DNA of 64,000 nucleotides from Reyranella aquatilis. Lineage in GTDB: Bacteria; Pseudomonadota; Alphaproteobacteria; Reyranellales; Reyranellaceae. Under the pieces are notes generated by a model, which was not told where the DNA came from, did not search any database, and saw only the letters and a program-made list of their open reading frames with translations. The position numbers and the translations under genes are program-made. Shown in pieces: positions 17,347 through 25,723 of the stretch. The stretch lies in NCBI RefSeq assembly GCF_020880995.1, contig NZ_JAJISD010000001.1, forward strand, positions 930,001-994,000. Direction: 5' to 3'. Position 1 is the stretch's first letter, and each line of letters begins with the position of its first letter.

Positions 17347-18434
17347 CAGGCGGACTTGTACTTGAGCTTGCCGTAGAGGTCCGGGTTTTCCTTGATGACC
17401 TCTTCCAGCAGCGTCCAGTCGATCGCGTCTCGACCGGGCTTCTTCTTGATGTAGCCCATCTCCATGACACTGTCGGTGCGCTGCAGGATGAAGTCGGTCT
17501 GGCTGCGCGCATCGACGATCGCCGGCTGCTTGCCCTGCGCGATCTTCGCGTTCTCCATCGAGGTCTTGTAGTATTTGCCGACCAGCTCCTTCAGCACGTC
17601 GTCGGTCTTGGTCTCGGCTTCGAGCTGGGCCTGCATCATGCTCTTGATGATCGCCTTGAGGCCGGCCGGATTGTCCTTCATCAGGCTGGCGCGCGAGGCG
17701 AGCACGCAGTCGGTATAGCCCTTGCCGTAGAGGTCGACGCCGTTGGTCAGCATGACCGCCCCCTTGACGTCGTTCACCAGCGCCGTGGCGTAGGGCTCGA
17801 TCGTGCAGATCCAGTCGATGGCGCCGGCCTTGAAGGCCTCAACGGCCTCCGGCGTATTGCCCATGTAGCGGACCTTCACGTCCTTGAAGGAGATGTTGTT
17901 CTTCTTCAGATAGTCGTAGGGCATGACCTCCAGCGTATCGAGCTGGAAGGTGCCGAGCGTCTTGCCCTTGAGCTTCTCGGGCGTATCGAGCCCCGGACGC
18001 GCCACGATCGCGCAGCCCTCGACGCCGCCGCCGGCCACGATCTTGACCGGCGCGCCGGCATCGTAGAGCGCCATGAAGCTGGTGTAGGGCATCAGGCCGA
18101 GATCGACCTGGCCCATGCCGAGGAAGGTCACCATCTCGGCCGAGGTCGGCGTGTTCACGAACACCAGTTCGGTGCCGGCGGCCTTCGCGAACTGGCGCGA
18201 ATGGGCGAGGAACAGGTTGAGATTGCAGAAGCCGGTGCCGTGGGTCGACTTCAGCGCTGGCCCGGCATGAGCAGGGCCGCTCAGCAACATGCCCGGTCCC
18301 GCCGCCATGGTGATCGTGCCGACGGCGGCGGCTCCCCTGAGGAAGCCTCGGCGCGAGGGCGCTGCAGCGGCAGCGGCAGCGAAGTTCATTCGGGAGAGAT
18401 CTGGGAAATGCGTACAGCCGATGCGATCACACAT
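17346..18434 (-). CDS. NitT/TauT-type ABC substrate-binding protein, Tat signal
   Basis: This protein has 362 residues when started at the ATG at 18434, which has AGGAGG seven bases upstream; a second ATG at 18389 would also work. The N-terminal region has the twin-arginine motif PSRRGFLRGAAAVG followed by a hydrophobic stretch to PAHAGPALK, so Tat export is expected. The mature domain has the NMT1/TauA fold pattern (GMGQVDLGLMPYTSFMALYD, KLKGKTLGTFQLDTLE, FKAGAIDWICTIEPYA). It is the first gene of the importer/amidohydrolase operon. The ligand is unknown. Confidence 0.9.
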   Translation of the reverse strand: MCDRIGCTHFPDLSRMNFAAAAAAAPSRRGFLRGAAAVGTITMAAGPGMLLSGPAHAGPALKSTHGTGFCNLNLFLAHSRQFAKAAGTELVFVNTPTSAEMVTFLGMGQVDLGLMPYTSFMALYDAGAPVKIVAGGGVEGCAIVARPGLDTPEKLKGKTLGTFQLDTLEVMPYDYLKKNNISFKDVKVRYMGNTPEAVEAFKAGAIDWICTIEPYATALVNDVKGAVMLTNGVDLYGKGYTDCVLASRASLMKDNPAGLKAIIKSMMQAQLEAETKTDDVLKELVGKYYKTSMENAKIAQGKQPAIVDARSQTDFILQRTDSVMEMGYIKKKPGRDAIDWTLLEEVIKENPDLYGKLKYKSA

Positions 18435-18565
18435 GGGGAGCCTCCTCGGGCAGCGGAGATTTCTGGACTGGAACTGGTGGGTTCTGGCGATTCTGCGACT
18501 GACAACTCCTTGTCGGTCGCCACTCGGCGCGACCGTCCTCAAAGGTGCCGGCACGCCAACCGAGA

Positions 18566-18587
18566 AGAATCGCGCTAGCGCGATTCT
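18566..18587. repeat. perfect 22-base palindrome
   Basis: AGAATCGCGC-TAGCGCGATTCT is a perfect inverted repeat centred at 18576/18577, in the 261-base gap between the EamA gene and the binding-protein gene. No T-run follows on either strand, so a classic terminator is not clear. It may be an operator or a dispersed genomic repeat. Nothing else in this gap looks like a gene. Confidence 0.5.
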
Positions 18588-18695
18588 GCGCTGCAGATTT
18601 CGAAGCAAGGGATGTGCCAGCGCCGGAATGCAGCGATGGCGCAACGCGCCCATCGGCCGAGAGAATGACCTCAGGTCAATTCCTGACCACGCGCG

Positions 18696-19595
18696 CTATT
18701 TCTTGATCAGTGCCTTGTGCCGCTGCCTCTCGATATGGCCGAGATAGAGGCCCGAGCAGATGATCACGCCCGCGCCCGCCCAGGTCCAGAAGTCGGGAAA
18801 GTCGCCGAACACGAGATAGCCGAGCGCCGCGGCGCCCAGCAGCTGCACATAGTTGAAGGGTGCCACCACGGCTGCAGGCGCCTGGCTGTAGGCGATGGTC
18901 AGGAAGTAATGGCCGACACCGGCCATGATGCCCATGCCGACGAACAGCACCCAGTGCCAGCCGAAGGCAGGCGTAACCCATTCGAACGGCAGCATCGGCA
19001 GGGCCGCCACAGTACCGACGATCGTGGCCATGGTGGCCGAGGCATCGGGCCGCTCGGCCTGGCCGTAGCGGCGCGAGAAGAGCTGATAGAGCGAGCTGCA
19101 GATCGTGCTGCCGACGATCCAGAGCGAATGCCACTCGAAGTGCGCGGAGCCCGGCCGCACCACGATCAGCGCCCCGACGAAGCCCACCATGACGGCGGCC
19201 CAGCGCTTCGGGCCGACCGGCTCGCCCAGGAACTTCGCGGACAGCGCCGTCACGATCAGCGGGCTGGTGAGCGAGATCGAGGCCGCCGACGCCAGCGGCA
19301 TGTCGACGATGCCGTGGAAATAGAGGAACGACGAGAAGAACAGCAGCAGCCCGCGCACGATCTGGCTGGGCACGTTGTGCCAGCGAAACAGAGCCATGCC
19401 GGCGCGCGGCAGGAAGATCGCCATCATGAAGACGAAGGCGAAGACGTAGCGGCCCCAGATGACCTCGATGACCGGGTAGGTCTGGCTGAGCGTCTTGGAC
19501 ATGGCGTTCAGGACGGAAAAGCACAGCACCGAGAAGATGATCGAGAGAATCGCCCGCAGGATACGGTCGGTCGGCGGGGGCGCTTTTTCAGTCAT
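18696..19595 (-). CDS. EamA/DMT-family transporter
   Basis: This 299-residue protein has two EamA domains, each about five membrane helices (residues 14-145 and 155-290), the standard ten-helix drug/metabolite transporter. The first repeat has VIEVIWGRYVFAFVFMMAIF and SLTSPLIVTALSAKFLGE; the second has FVGMGIMAGVGHYFLTIAYS. The C-terminus is basic (IERQRHKALIKK). It may export a metabolite or amphipathic compound. It lies 103 bases downstream of the FUSC gene and may be independently transcribed. Confidence 0.92.
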   Translation of the reverse strand: MTEKAPPPTDRILRAILSIIFSVLCFSVLNAMSKTLSQTYPVIEVIWGRYVFAFVFMMAIFLPRAGMALFRWHNVPSQIVRGLLLFFSSFLYFHGIVDMPLASAASISLTSPLIVTALSAKFLGEPVGPKRWAAVMVGFVGALIVVRPGSAHFEWHSLWIVGSTICSSLYQLFSRRYGQAERPDASATMATIVGTVAALPMLPFEWVTPAFGWHWVLFVGMGIMAGVGHYFLTIAYSQAPAAVVAPFNYVQLLGAAALGYLVFGDFPDFWTWAGAGVIICSGLYLGHIERQRHKALIKK

Positions 19596-19698
19596 TGCCG
19601 GGAACTTACCCTGCCCGCCCCCGCCAACAAGTGCAGGCGCGGACTAAGCGGTCGTGCGGAGCGCATAGGTCTTTGAGGAGGTTGGCACGCCGGATACG

Positions 19699-20844
19699 TC
19701 AGGAGCGGAGTTCGTTCTTCAGTTCCTGGTCGTTCGGCCACAGCAGCAGCGACACGACCATCAGGATGCCGAGGCCGCCGGTGATCCCGGCAAAGCGGTC
19801 GACGCCCGGCATGATGCTCTCTGGCGGCGCCAATCCCTGCACCATCGTGATGACATAGACGAAGGCGAACTGCGTCCCGACATAGGGGATGCCGTGACGC
19901 CCCATCTGGATGTGCATGCCGACCCAAACGACTCCGCCGATCATGGCCAGCCACCAGAAGAGCGATTCGACCTGCAGGGCGAGGCAGGCCAGAGCTACCA
20001 ACCCACCCAGCAGACACCCCATGAAGCGATGGAAGGACTTCTCCGCCACGAGATGGCGCGTCGAGGTACCCCCGTCAGCAATGAGGGGAGCCGCCATGAC
20101 GACGGCGATCGTGACCGCCATTTCTCCGACGTCCGGCAGGTCGACCATCGTCCACACGATCAGCACAGTGACCACGGAAATGCCCGCCCGAAGCCCGTGC
20201 AGCACCGACGGCCACTGTGCGCCGAGCAGGTGTCTCCACCCCGGCGCCGTCGGGGGCGGCTCGGCATGCCAGTCCTGCAGGACCTTGGCGGTCACCATCG
20301 CGCAGGAGACGCCGACCGCCACGTCGATCGTGCGGTTGCAGGCGACCTGGAAGGCAGTGGTTGGATCGTTGAGGCTCATCAGCAAGACGAGGCTGGAGGT
20401 GATCGCCATGAAGAGCCACGCCAGCCCGTGGGGACTCACCTGTACCGCCACGACGCCGACCATGGTGGCGGCGCCCAGAAAGAGGCAAAGCGCGACCTGG
20501 TCATAGAGAAGCCAGCGCCCCATGACGAAGCCGAGAAAGGCGCCGGCAATGGTGCCGCTCAGCCGAAGCAGACCACGCCGCACGGAGCCCGCACCGGTCG
20601 ACATCAGGGACATGTATCCGCTGATCGCAGCCCACCAAGGCGCATCGAGCTGCATCAGCAGCGCCACGCTCGTGGTCAGCACCACCGAGACGGCAGCCAC
20701 GACGCCCATGCGCGACTGCGCCGGCCGGCTGCCGATGTCGGCCAGTTCGCGCCAGAATCCGGTGAGCGTGCGGTCGAGAAGCCGGGCGCCCTCGCGGAAG
20801 TCCTCCGCGACGGCCCGCCCGTAGCGCGCGATGCCGAGGCGCAT
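19699..20844 (-). CDS. FUSC-family inner membrane protein (AaeB-like, short)
   Basis: This 381-residue protein has two sets of membrane helices separated by a hydrophilic segment near residues 190-215, the FUSC/aromatic-acid exporter pattern (APWWAAISGYMSLMSTGAGS, GTIAGAFLGFVMGRWLL). It is much shorter than E. coli AaeB (about 655 residues) and lacks its large cytoplasmic domains. Its start overlaps the HlyD stop by one base, so the pair works as an AaeA/AaeB-like or EmrA-like efflux system. An apparent longer frame into the HlyD gene is a shadow. Confidence 0.88.
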   Translation of the reverse strand: MRLGIARYGRAVAEDFREGARLLDRTLTGFWRELADIGSRPAQSRMGVVAAVSVVLTTSVALLMQLDAPWWAAISGYMSLMSTGAGSVRRGLLRLSGTIAGAFLGFVMGRWLLYDQVALCLFLGAATMVGVVAVQVSPHGLAWLFMAITSSLVLLMSLNDPTTAFQVACNRTIDVAVGVSCAMVTAKVLQDWHAEPPPTAPGWRHLLGAQWPSVLHGLRAGISVVTVLIVWTMVDLPDVGEMAVTIAVVMAAPLIADGGTSTRHLVAEKSFHRFMGCLLGGLVALACLALQVESLFWWLAMIGGVVWVGMHIQMGRHGIPYVGTQFAFVYVITMVQGLAPPESIMPGVDRFAGITGGLGILMVVSLLLWPNDQELKNELRS

Positions 20845-21989
20845 CACGGGAAGATGACGGTGCGCGCGTCGGCGCCCATGTACAGCTTGTAGCCCGGCGG
20901 CAGGTCCTCCAGCACGATCGTCACCGGAATGCGGCGCTGCAGGCGGATCCAGTCGGTCGTCGGCGCGACGTAGGGCAGGAGCTTGTCGACACCGGGGTTG
21001 CGGCTGAAGCCCCGGGCGATGCCGGTGATGCGGCCCTTGTGGAAATGCCATGGCGCGCTGTCCAGCCAGACCCAGGCGGTGTCGCCCACCTTGAAGTCGC
21101 GGATATAGTACTGCTTGTAGTTCGCCATGATGCGCCAGGCATCGGCATCGACGATGCCGATGATCGGCACGTTGATCGTGGCCATGTCGCCCTTGCGGAC
21201 CGTCAGGTTGGTGATCGGCCCGTTGTTCGGCGCATGGACGACGGTGCGGTCGAGATTCCACTGGGCCGATGCCAGTTGCGCCTGCGCCAGTTCCAGCGCC
21301 GCCTGGTGGGCACCTATGTCGGTCTGCGCCTTGGCAATGGCGACCGTGGACATCGTCATCTCCGCTTGGGATCGCCGTAACGCATCGTTGGCCCTGTCGA
21401 GTTCGGCGATGGGCGCGAACTGGCGTTTGGCGAGATCGGAGAAGCGGCTCTGTTCCTGTACCGCGTAGGTATGGGTCGAGGTCGAGACCTGCAGGGCCGC
21501 CTGTGCGACCGCCAGTTCCTCCTGTGCGACCTTGAGCTGGGCGGCGGCACGATCGATCTGGGCCTTCCACTGGTTGACCACGAGCTGGAAGGGTTCCGGG
21601 TCGATGGTGAACAGCTTGTCGCCGATCTTGACCTCCTGGTTGTCGACGACATGGACCTCAATGATCTGTCCCGTCACCTGGGGCGCCACAGCCACGAGGT
21701 CGGAGCGGACATAGGCATCGTCGGTATAGGCGACGAAATAGGTGAACACCTCGTAGAGGATGAACAGGCCGAGGATGGCGCCGCCGACCGTGAGCAGACG
21801 ATGGAGGCGGCTCGTCTCGACTTCAGGCCTTGCCGATCCGGTCGGAGAAACAGGCGCCGGCGCAGCGGAGGCTTCGGCGCTCGCACCAGGGACCGGCGCC
21901 GACGGCGGCTGGGACGCGGAAGCCGCCGAAACCGGTGCGGCGGGCGCGGTATCTGACGTCCGTTCGGACGGGGTCGCGTCAGGTGGCAT
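20844..21989 (-). CDS. HlyD/EmrA-family membrane fusion protein
   Basis: This 381-residue periplasmic adaptor has a low-complexity Ala/Pro/Ser N-terminus (residues 1-55) on the cytoplasmic side, then one membrane helix (LTVGGAILGLFILYEVFTYF at about 66-85). A barrel-lipoyl half motif follows (YVRSDLVAVAPQVTGQIIEV), then an alpha-helical hairpin rich in Ala/Gln (about 140-235), the second lipoyl half and a beta-barrel (GDTAWVWLDS). It is the adaptor for the FUSC protein encoded next, linking the inner membrane to the periplasm or an outer-membrane channel encoded elsewhere. Confidence 0.92.
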   Translation of the reverse strand: MPPDATPSERTSDTAPAAPVSAASASQPPSAPVPGASAEASAAPAPVSPTGSARPEVETSRLHRLLTVGGAILGLFILYEVFTYFVAYTDDAYVRSDLVAVAPQVTGQIIEVHVVDNQEVKIGDKLFTIDPEPFQLVVNQWKAQIDRAAAQLKVAQEELAVAQAALQVSTSTHTYAVQEQSRFSDLAKRQFAPIAELDRANDALRRSQAEMTMSTVAIAKAQTDIGAHQAALELAQAQLASAQWNLDRTVVHAPNNGPITNLTVRKGDMATINVPIIGIVDADAWRIMANYKQYYIRDFKVGDTAWVWLDSAPWHFHKGRITGIARGFSRNPGVDKLLPYVAPTTDWIRLQRRIPVTIVLEDLPPGYKLYMGADARTVIFP

Positions 21990-22016
21990 GACCCTCGGAA
22001 AATAACGCGCCGGGCG

Positions 22017-24194
22017 CTAGAAGCCCATGCCCTTGATCTTGGCCGCCAGAGCGGAAACGGAAAACGGCTTGCCGAGGAAATTGACCCCGGCATCGATCAC
22101 GCCGTGATGCACGATCGCGTTGGCCGTGTATCCGGTCATATAGAGGACCTTGAGATCGGGGCGGCGCGTCGTTGCTAGGCCGGCCAGTTGACGGCCGTTC
22201 ATGCCGCCCGGCAGCCCTACATCGGTGAAGAGGAGCTGAATGTCGCCGTGCTGCTCCAATATCCGAAGCGCCTGCTCGCCGTCGCCAGCCTCGTAGACGC
22301 TGCAGCCGCACTCGCGACAGGCGGCAACCGCGAAATCGCGAACGACCGGATCGTCCTCGACGACCAACGTGATCGGTCCGGTTCCGGACGCAACGCTGGC
22401 GGCCGGCGCCAGTTCGGGGAGCGCTCTGACCTCCATGTGGGCCCGCGGCAGGTAGAGCTTGACGGTCGTTCCGTGCCCCAGCTCGCTGTAGATCTTCAGG
22501 TGACCGCCGATCTGCTTCACGTAGCCGAAGGTCATGCTGAGACCGAGGCCGGTCCCCTGCCCGCGTTCCTTGGTGGTGAAGAAGGGTTCGAAAGCCCGGG
22601 CGATGGTCTGCTGGTCCATGCCCGTGCCGGTGTCGGACACCGCGATCATCACGAACTGGCCCGGCGTCACTTCGGCGTTGGCCGCCGCGTAGGCATCGTC
22701 GAGGTGGGCGTTCGCGGTCTCGATCGTAAGCGTCCCGCCGCCCGGCATGGCGTCACGCGCATTGATCGCGAGATTGAGGACGGCCGCCTCGAGCTGCGTT
22801 GGATCGGCCTTGGCCCGCCACAGGCCGCCGCTGAGCACGGTCTCGATCTGCACGGTCTCACCCAGCGTCCGGCGAAGCAGTTCGGACATGCCCGTCACCA
22901 GCCGGTTGGCGTCGATCGCCTCGATCTGCAGCGGCTGCTGCCGTGAGAAGGCCAACATGCGCTGCGTGAGCGTCGCGGCGCGGGCCACGCCGGTGCGCGC
23001 CAGTTCGAGGAAGCGCACCACCTCCGGCGTCGGCTCCGGCACGCGGCGGCCGATCATCTCGATCGCCCCGCCGATGCCCGTCAGCAGGTTGTTGAAATCG
23101 TGCGCGATGCCGGCGGTAAGCTGGCCGACAGCGGTCATCTTCTGCGACTGGCGCAGGCTCTCCTCGGCCGCGGTGCGCTTGATCTGCTCCTCGCGCAGCC
23201 GCTCGAGCGTCTCTCCCTGCCGTGCCGCTCGACGGGAAGCGAGCAGGGCGAGCGCAAACAGTGCCAGGGTGGCGGGCAGGCCGAACAGCAGATGCGAACC
23301 CATTCGGTGCAGCCAGGCCTGCAACATGGCGTCCCGGGCGACACCGACCGCGACATAGACCGGCAGGTCCGGCAACTTTCGATAGACCACGGTTCGCGCG
23401 ATGCCATCGAAGGCGCCGCTGGGAGTGCTGTAGCGGCCGCCGTCTGGACTGGCGGCGATCGCCCGCATGAAGCTCGAACTGGCTTCAAGGCGCGTCACGC
23501 TCCCGGTGTAGGCAGGGAAGCGCGCCAACAGTTCCCCATCGGCGCGGATGAGGGACGTCGTATAGTGGTCGGCCTCGGCGGCCTGCTCGAACAGCTTGCC
23601 GAAATAGGCGGGCGGGATCGCCACAAGCACGACTCCGTCGAAGCCGCCGTCCGGCCTCAGTCGTCGTTCGCTGTACTGGAAGATCTCGGAGCCCTTGATC
23701 CGGCTACGGAACGTCTCGCTTACGTAGCGCGCTTCCCTGCCGTCGCGATGGGCGATGAAGTATGGTCGGTCGGCAGCCGAGACATTGGCCGGCAATGGGT
23801 AAACATTGGCCGCCACGAGCGGCAGCCCGTTCCTGTCGAGGACGAACACATCCTCGACCTGCGGCAGTCTCCGCACCAGATGCTGGAGCTGTTCGTGCAG
23901 CCGGGCTTCGTTCTGCCGGATCTCGCCGTCGCTGAAATCGTCGATCAGACCCAGCACGTTGCTGACGACAAGCTGCTGGGTCTCGAAGGTGGCGCGGGCA
24001 CCCACATAGAGCAGGTCGAGTGTCCGCGAAACCCGCTCCTCGTACTGGCGCTGTGTCTCACCATAGGCCATCCAGCTGGCGCCGGCGAAAAGCACCAGCG
24101 GAACGAGGACGGTAGCGGCCAGCAGGACAAATGATGCATCGGCCGCGGTCGTGCCGCGCAGCGTCCAGGTCTGGAGTTTCAGGAGTCGCCGCAC
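22017..24194 (-). CDS. hybrid sensor histidine kinase with periplasmic Cache-type sensor
   Basis: This 725-residue protein starts at GTG 24194. It has a membrane helix at about 22-42, a large extracytoplasmic sensor at about 45-295 with Cache-like features (AADRPYFIAHRDG, YVSETFRSRIKG), and a second helix at about 303-323. Then come HisKA with the phospho-acceptor motif AGIAHDFNNLL (about 365), an HATPase domain (NLAINARDAMPGGG, GTGMDQQTIARAFEPFFTT, GQGTGLGLSMTFGYVKQ) and a C-terminal receiver with FTDVGLPGGM (Asp near 657). It lies nine bases downstream of a single-domain response regulator, and the efflux pair follows 27 bases on, so it may sense a compound that the pump removes. Confidence 0.93.
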   Translation of the reverse strand: MRRLLKLQTWTLRGTTAADASFVLLAATVLVPLVLFAGASWMAYGETQRQYEERVSRTLDLLYVGARATFETQQLVVSNVLGLIDDFSDGEIRQNEARLHEQLQHLVRRLPQVEDVFVLDRNGLPLVAANVYPLPANVSAADRPYFIAHRDGREARYVSETFRSRIKGSEIFQYSERRLRPDGGFDGVVLVAIPPAYFGKLFEQAAEADHYTTSLIRADGELLARFPAYTGSVTRLEASSSFMRAIAASPDGGRYSTPSGAFDGIARTVVYRKLPDLPVYVAVGVARDAMLQAWLHRMGSHLLFGLPATLALFALALLASRRAARQGETLERLREEQIKRTAAEESLRQSQKMTAVGQLTAGIAHDFNNLLTGIGGAIEMIGRRVPEPTPEVVRFLELARTGVARAATLTQRMLAFSRQQPLQIEAIDANRLVTGMSELLRRTLGETVQIETVLSGGLWRAKADPTQLEAAVLNLAINARDAMPGGGTLTIETANAHLDDAYAAANAEVTPGQFVMIAVSDTGTGMDQQTIARAFEPFFTTKERGQGTGLGLSMTFGYVKQIGGHLKIYSELGHGTTVKLYLPRAHMEVRALPELAPAASVASGTGPITLVVEDDPVVRDFAVAACRECGCSVYEAGDGEQALRILEQHGDIQLLFTDVGLPGGMNGRQLAGLATTRRPDLKVLYMTGYTANAIVHHGVIDAGVNFLGKPFSVSALAAKIKGMGF

Positions 24195-24203
24195 GTGCGC
24201 CCT

Positions 24204-24560
24204 CTATCCCTTTCGGACGAGGGAAGCCACGAAGTTCGACAGTTCGGACGGGCTATAGGGCTTGGGAAACGAATGCATCGCGATCCCGGGCGGCAGGCTG
24301 CTCGGCGCCGACGCGCCCGAACAGCGGATGATCGGAACGTCAGGCCGGTGCTGCGCCGCCGCTTCGATGACCTTCTCGCCGGACATGTCCGGCAGGCCGA
24401 TATCGACGATGATCGCGATCAGCGGCTGATCCCCGCGCACCACGTCGATCGCCTCCTGGCCGGTCGCCGCCTCGATGCACTCGATGCCGACGTCGGCCAG
24501 CGAATCGACCAGAACGGCGCGGATCAGGAACTCGTCTTCAGCCAGCAGAACACTCGACAT
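24204..24560 (-). CDS. single-domain response regulator
   Basis: This 118-residue receiver domain has no output domain. The acidic pocket is E8-D9, the phospho-acceptor is D53 (IIVDIGLPDMSGE), and the conserved Lys is K100 (FPKPY). It is similar in kind to the receiver fused to the hybrid kinase next to it, so the two probably form a phosphorelay or a CheY-like stand-alone output. It starts nine bases after the stop of the Old Yellow Enzyme gene. Confidence 0.92.
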   Translation of the reverse strand: MSSVLLAEDEFLIRAVLVDSLADVGIECIEAATGQEAIDVVRGDQPLIAIIVDIGLPDMSGEKVIEAAAQHRPDVPIIRCSGASAPSSLPPGIAMHSFPKPYSPSELSNFVASLVRKG

Positions 24561-24569
24561 CCGGCAGCC

Positions 24570-25706
24570 CTATTCCGCCGCCTTCGCCATCGAGGGCCGA
24601 GGCTTGAACGGCAGGATCGTTGTCGCCCGCGCCGCAGGCAACGGCAAGGGCGGCGTTTCCACACCCAGCGTCCGCGCCGCGTTCCACGCCCAGCGCGGGT
24701 CGAGCAGGAAGGGGCGCGCGTGCGCCGTGCAATCGGCTTCGCCGGAAGCGATGATCTTCTCCGCCTGCTCAGGCTCGGTGATGAGACCGACCGCCCAGGT
24801 CTTGATGCCGGCTTCCTTGCGGACCCTGGCCGCGAACGGGACATGATAGCCGGGACCCAGCGTGATTTTCTGGCCCGGCGCGTTGCCGCCCGAACTGACG
24901 TCTACGAAATCGCAGCCGAGCGCCTTGAGCTGGCGGGCCGTCTCGACCGTGTCCTCGATGGTGACCCCGCCCTCGACCCATTCGACGGCCGAGAGCCGCA
25001 TGCCCAGCGCCTTGTCCGTGGGCCACATCCTGCGTACGGCCTCGAACACTTCGAGCGGAAAGCGCCGGCGCTTCTCGGCGCTGCCGCCATACTCGTCGGT
25101 GCGCTGGTTGCTGAGCGGCGACAGGAACTGGCTGAGCAGGTAGCCATGGGCGCCGTGCAGTTCGACCACGTCGAAGCCGAGGCGAAGGCTGCGCTCGGCG
25201 GCCTCGACGAAGGCCTGCTTCACGCGCTTGAGGCTGACGGAGTCGAGGGCGACCGGCGTGTGCCAGTTTTTTTCCGGATCGTAGGCCAGCGCCGAAGGGC
25301 CGTAGGTCGTCCAGGGAAGATCGGGCGCGTCGGCCTGGGTCAGCGGACCGCCGCCCTTCCACGGGCGCTGCGCCGACGCCTTGCGGCCGGCATGGGCGAG
25401 CTGCACGCCCAGCTTCACGCCGGGCATCCAGCCGCGAATCCAGTCGATGACCGGCTTCAGCGCCGCCTCGTTTTCGTCGCTGTAGAGGCCGAGGCACCCT
25501 TGGGTGATGCGGCCCTCGCGCTCGACATGAGTGGCCTCGAGGCACAGCAGGCCAGCGCCCGACATCGCCAGCATGCCGTAGTGCACCTGGTGCCAGGGCT
25601 GGGCGCTGCCATCGACGGCCGAGTACTGGCACATCGGCGAGACGATGATGCGATTGGGGAGCGTGACGCCCCCGAGCTCGACCGGGGTGAAGAGTTGGGC
25701 GGTCAT
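24570..25706 (-). CDS. NADH:flavin oxidoreductase, Old Yellow Enzyme (YqjM/XenA-type)
   Basis: This 378-residue FMN-dependent ene-reductase has the starting strand FTPVELGGVTLPNRIIVSPM with CQYSA (Cys of the thermophilic-like/YqjM class) near residue 26. Other family motifs are VQLAHAGRKAS, the active-site VELHGAHGYLLSQFLSP and NQRTDEYGGS. RBS GAGGAG precedes the start. Such enzymes reduce activated C=C bonds or nitro groups with NAD(P)H in the cytoplasm. It lies 17 bases downstream of nudC in the same direction. Confidence 0.93.
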   Translation of the reverse strand: MTAQLFTPVELGGVTLPNRIIVSPMCQYSAVDGSAQPWHQVHYGMLAMSGAGLLCLEATHVEREGRITQGCLGLYSDENEAALKPVIDWIRGWMPGVKLGVQLAHAGRKASAQRPWKGGGPLTQADAPDLPWTTYGPSALAYDPEKNWHTPVALDSVSLKRVKQAFVEAAERSLRLGFDVVELHGAHGYLLSQFLSPLSNQRTDEYGGSAEKRRRFPLEVFEAVRRMWPTDKALGMRLSAVEWVEGGVTIEDTVETARQLKALGCDFVDVSSGGNAPGQKITLGPGYHVPFAARVRKEAGIKTWAVGLITEPEQAEKIIASGEADCTAHARPFLLDPRWAWNAARTLGVETPPLPLPAARATTILPFKPRPSMAKAAE

Positions 25707-25723
25707 GGGACTCCTCGAAAAGA

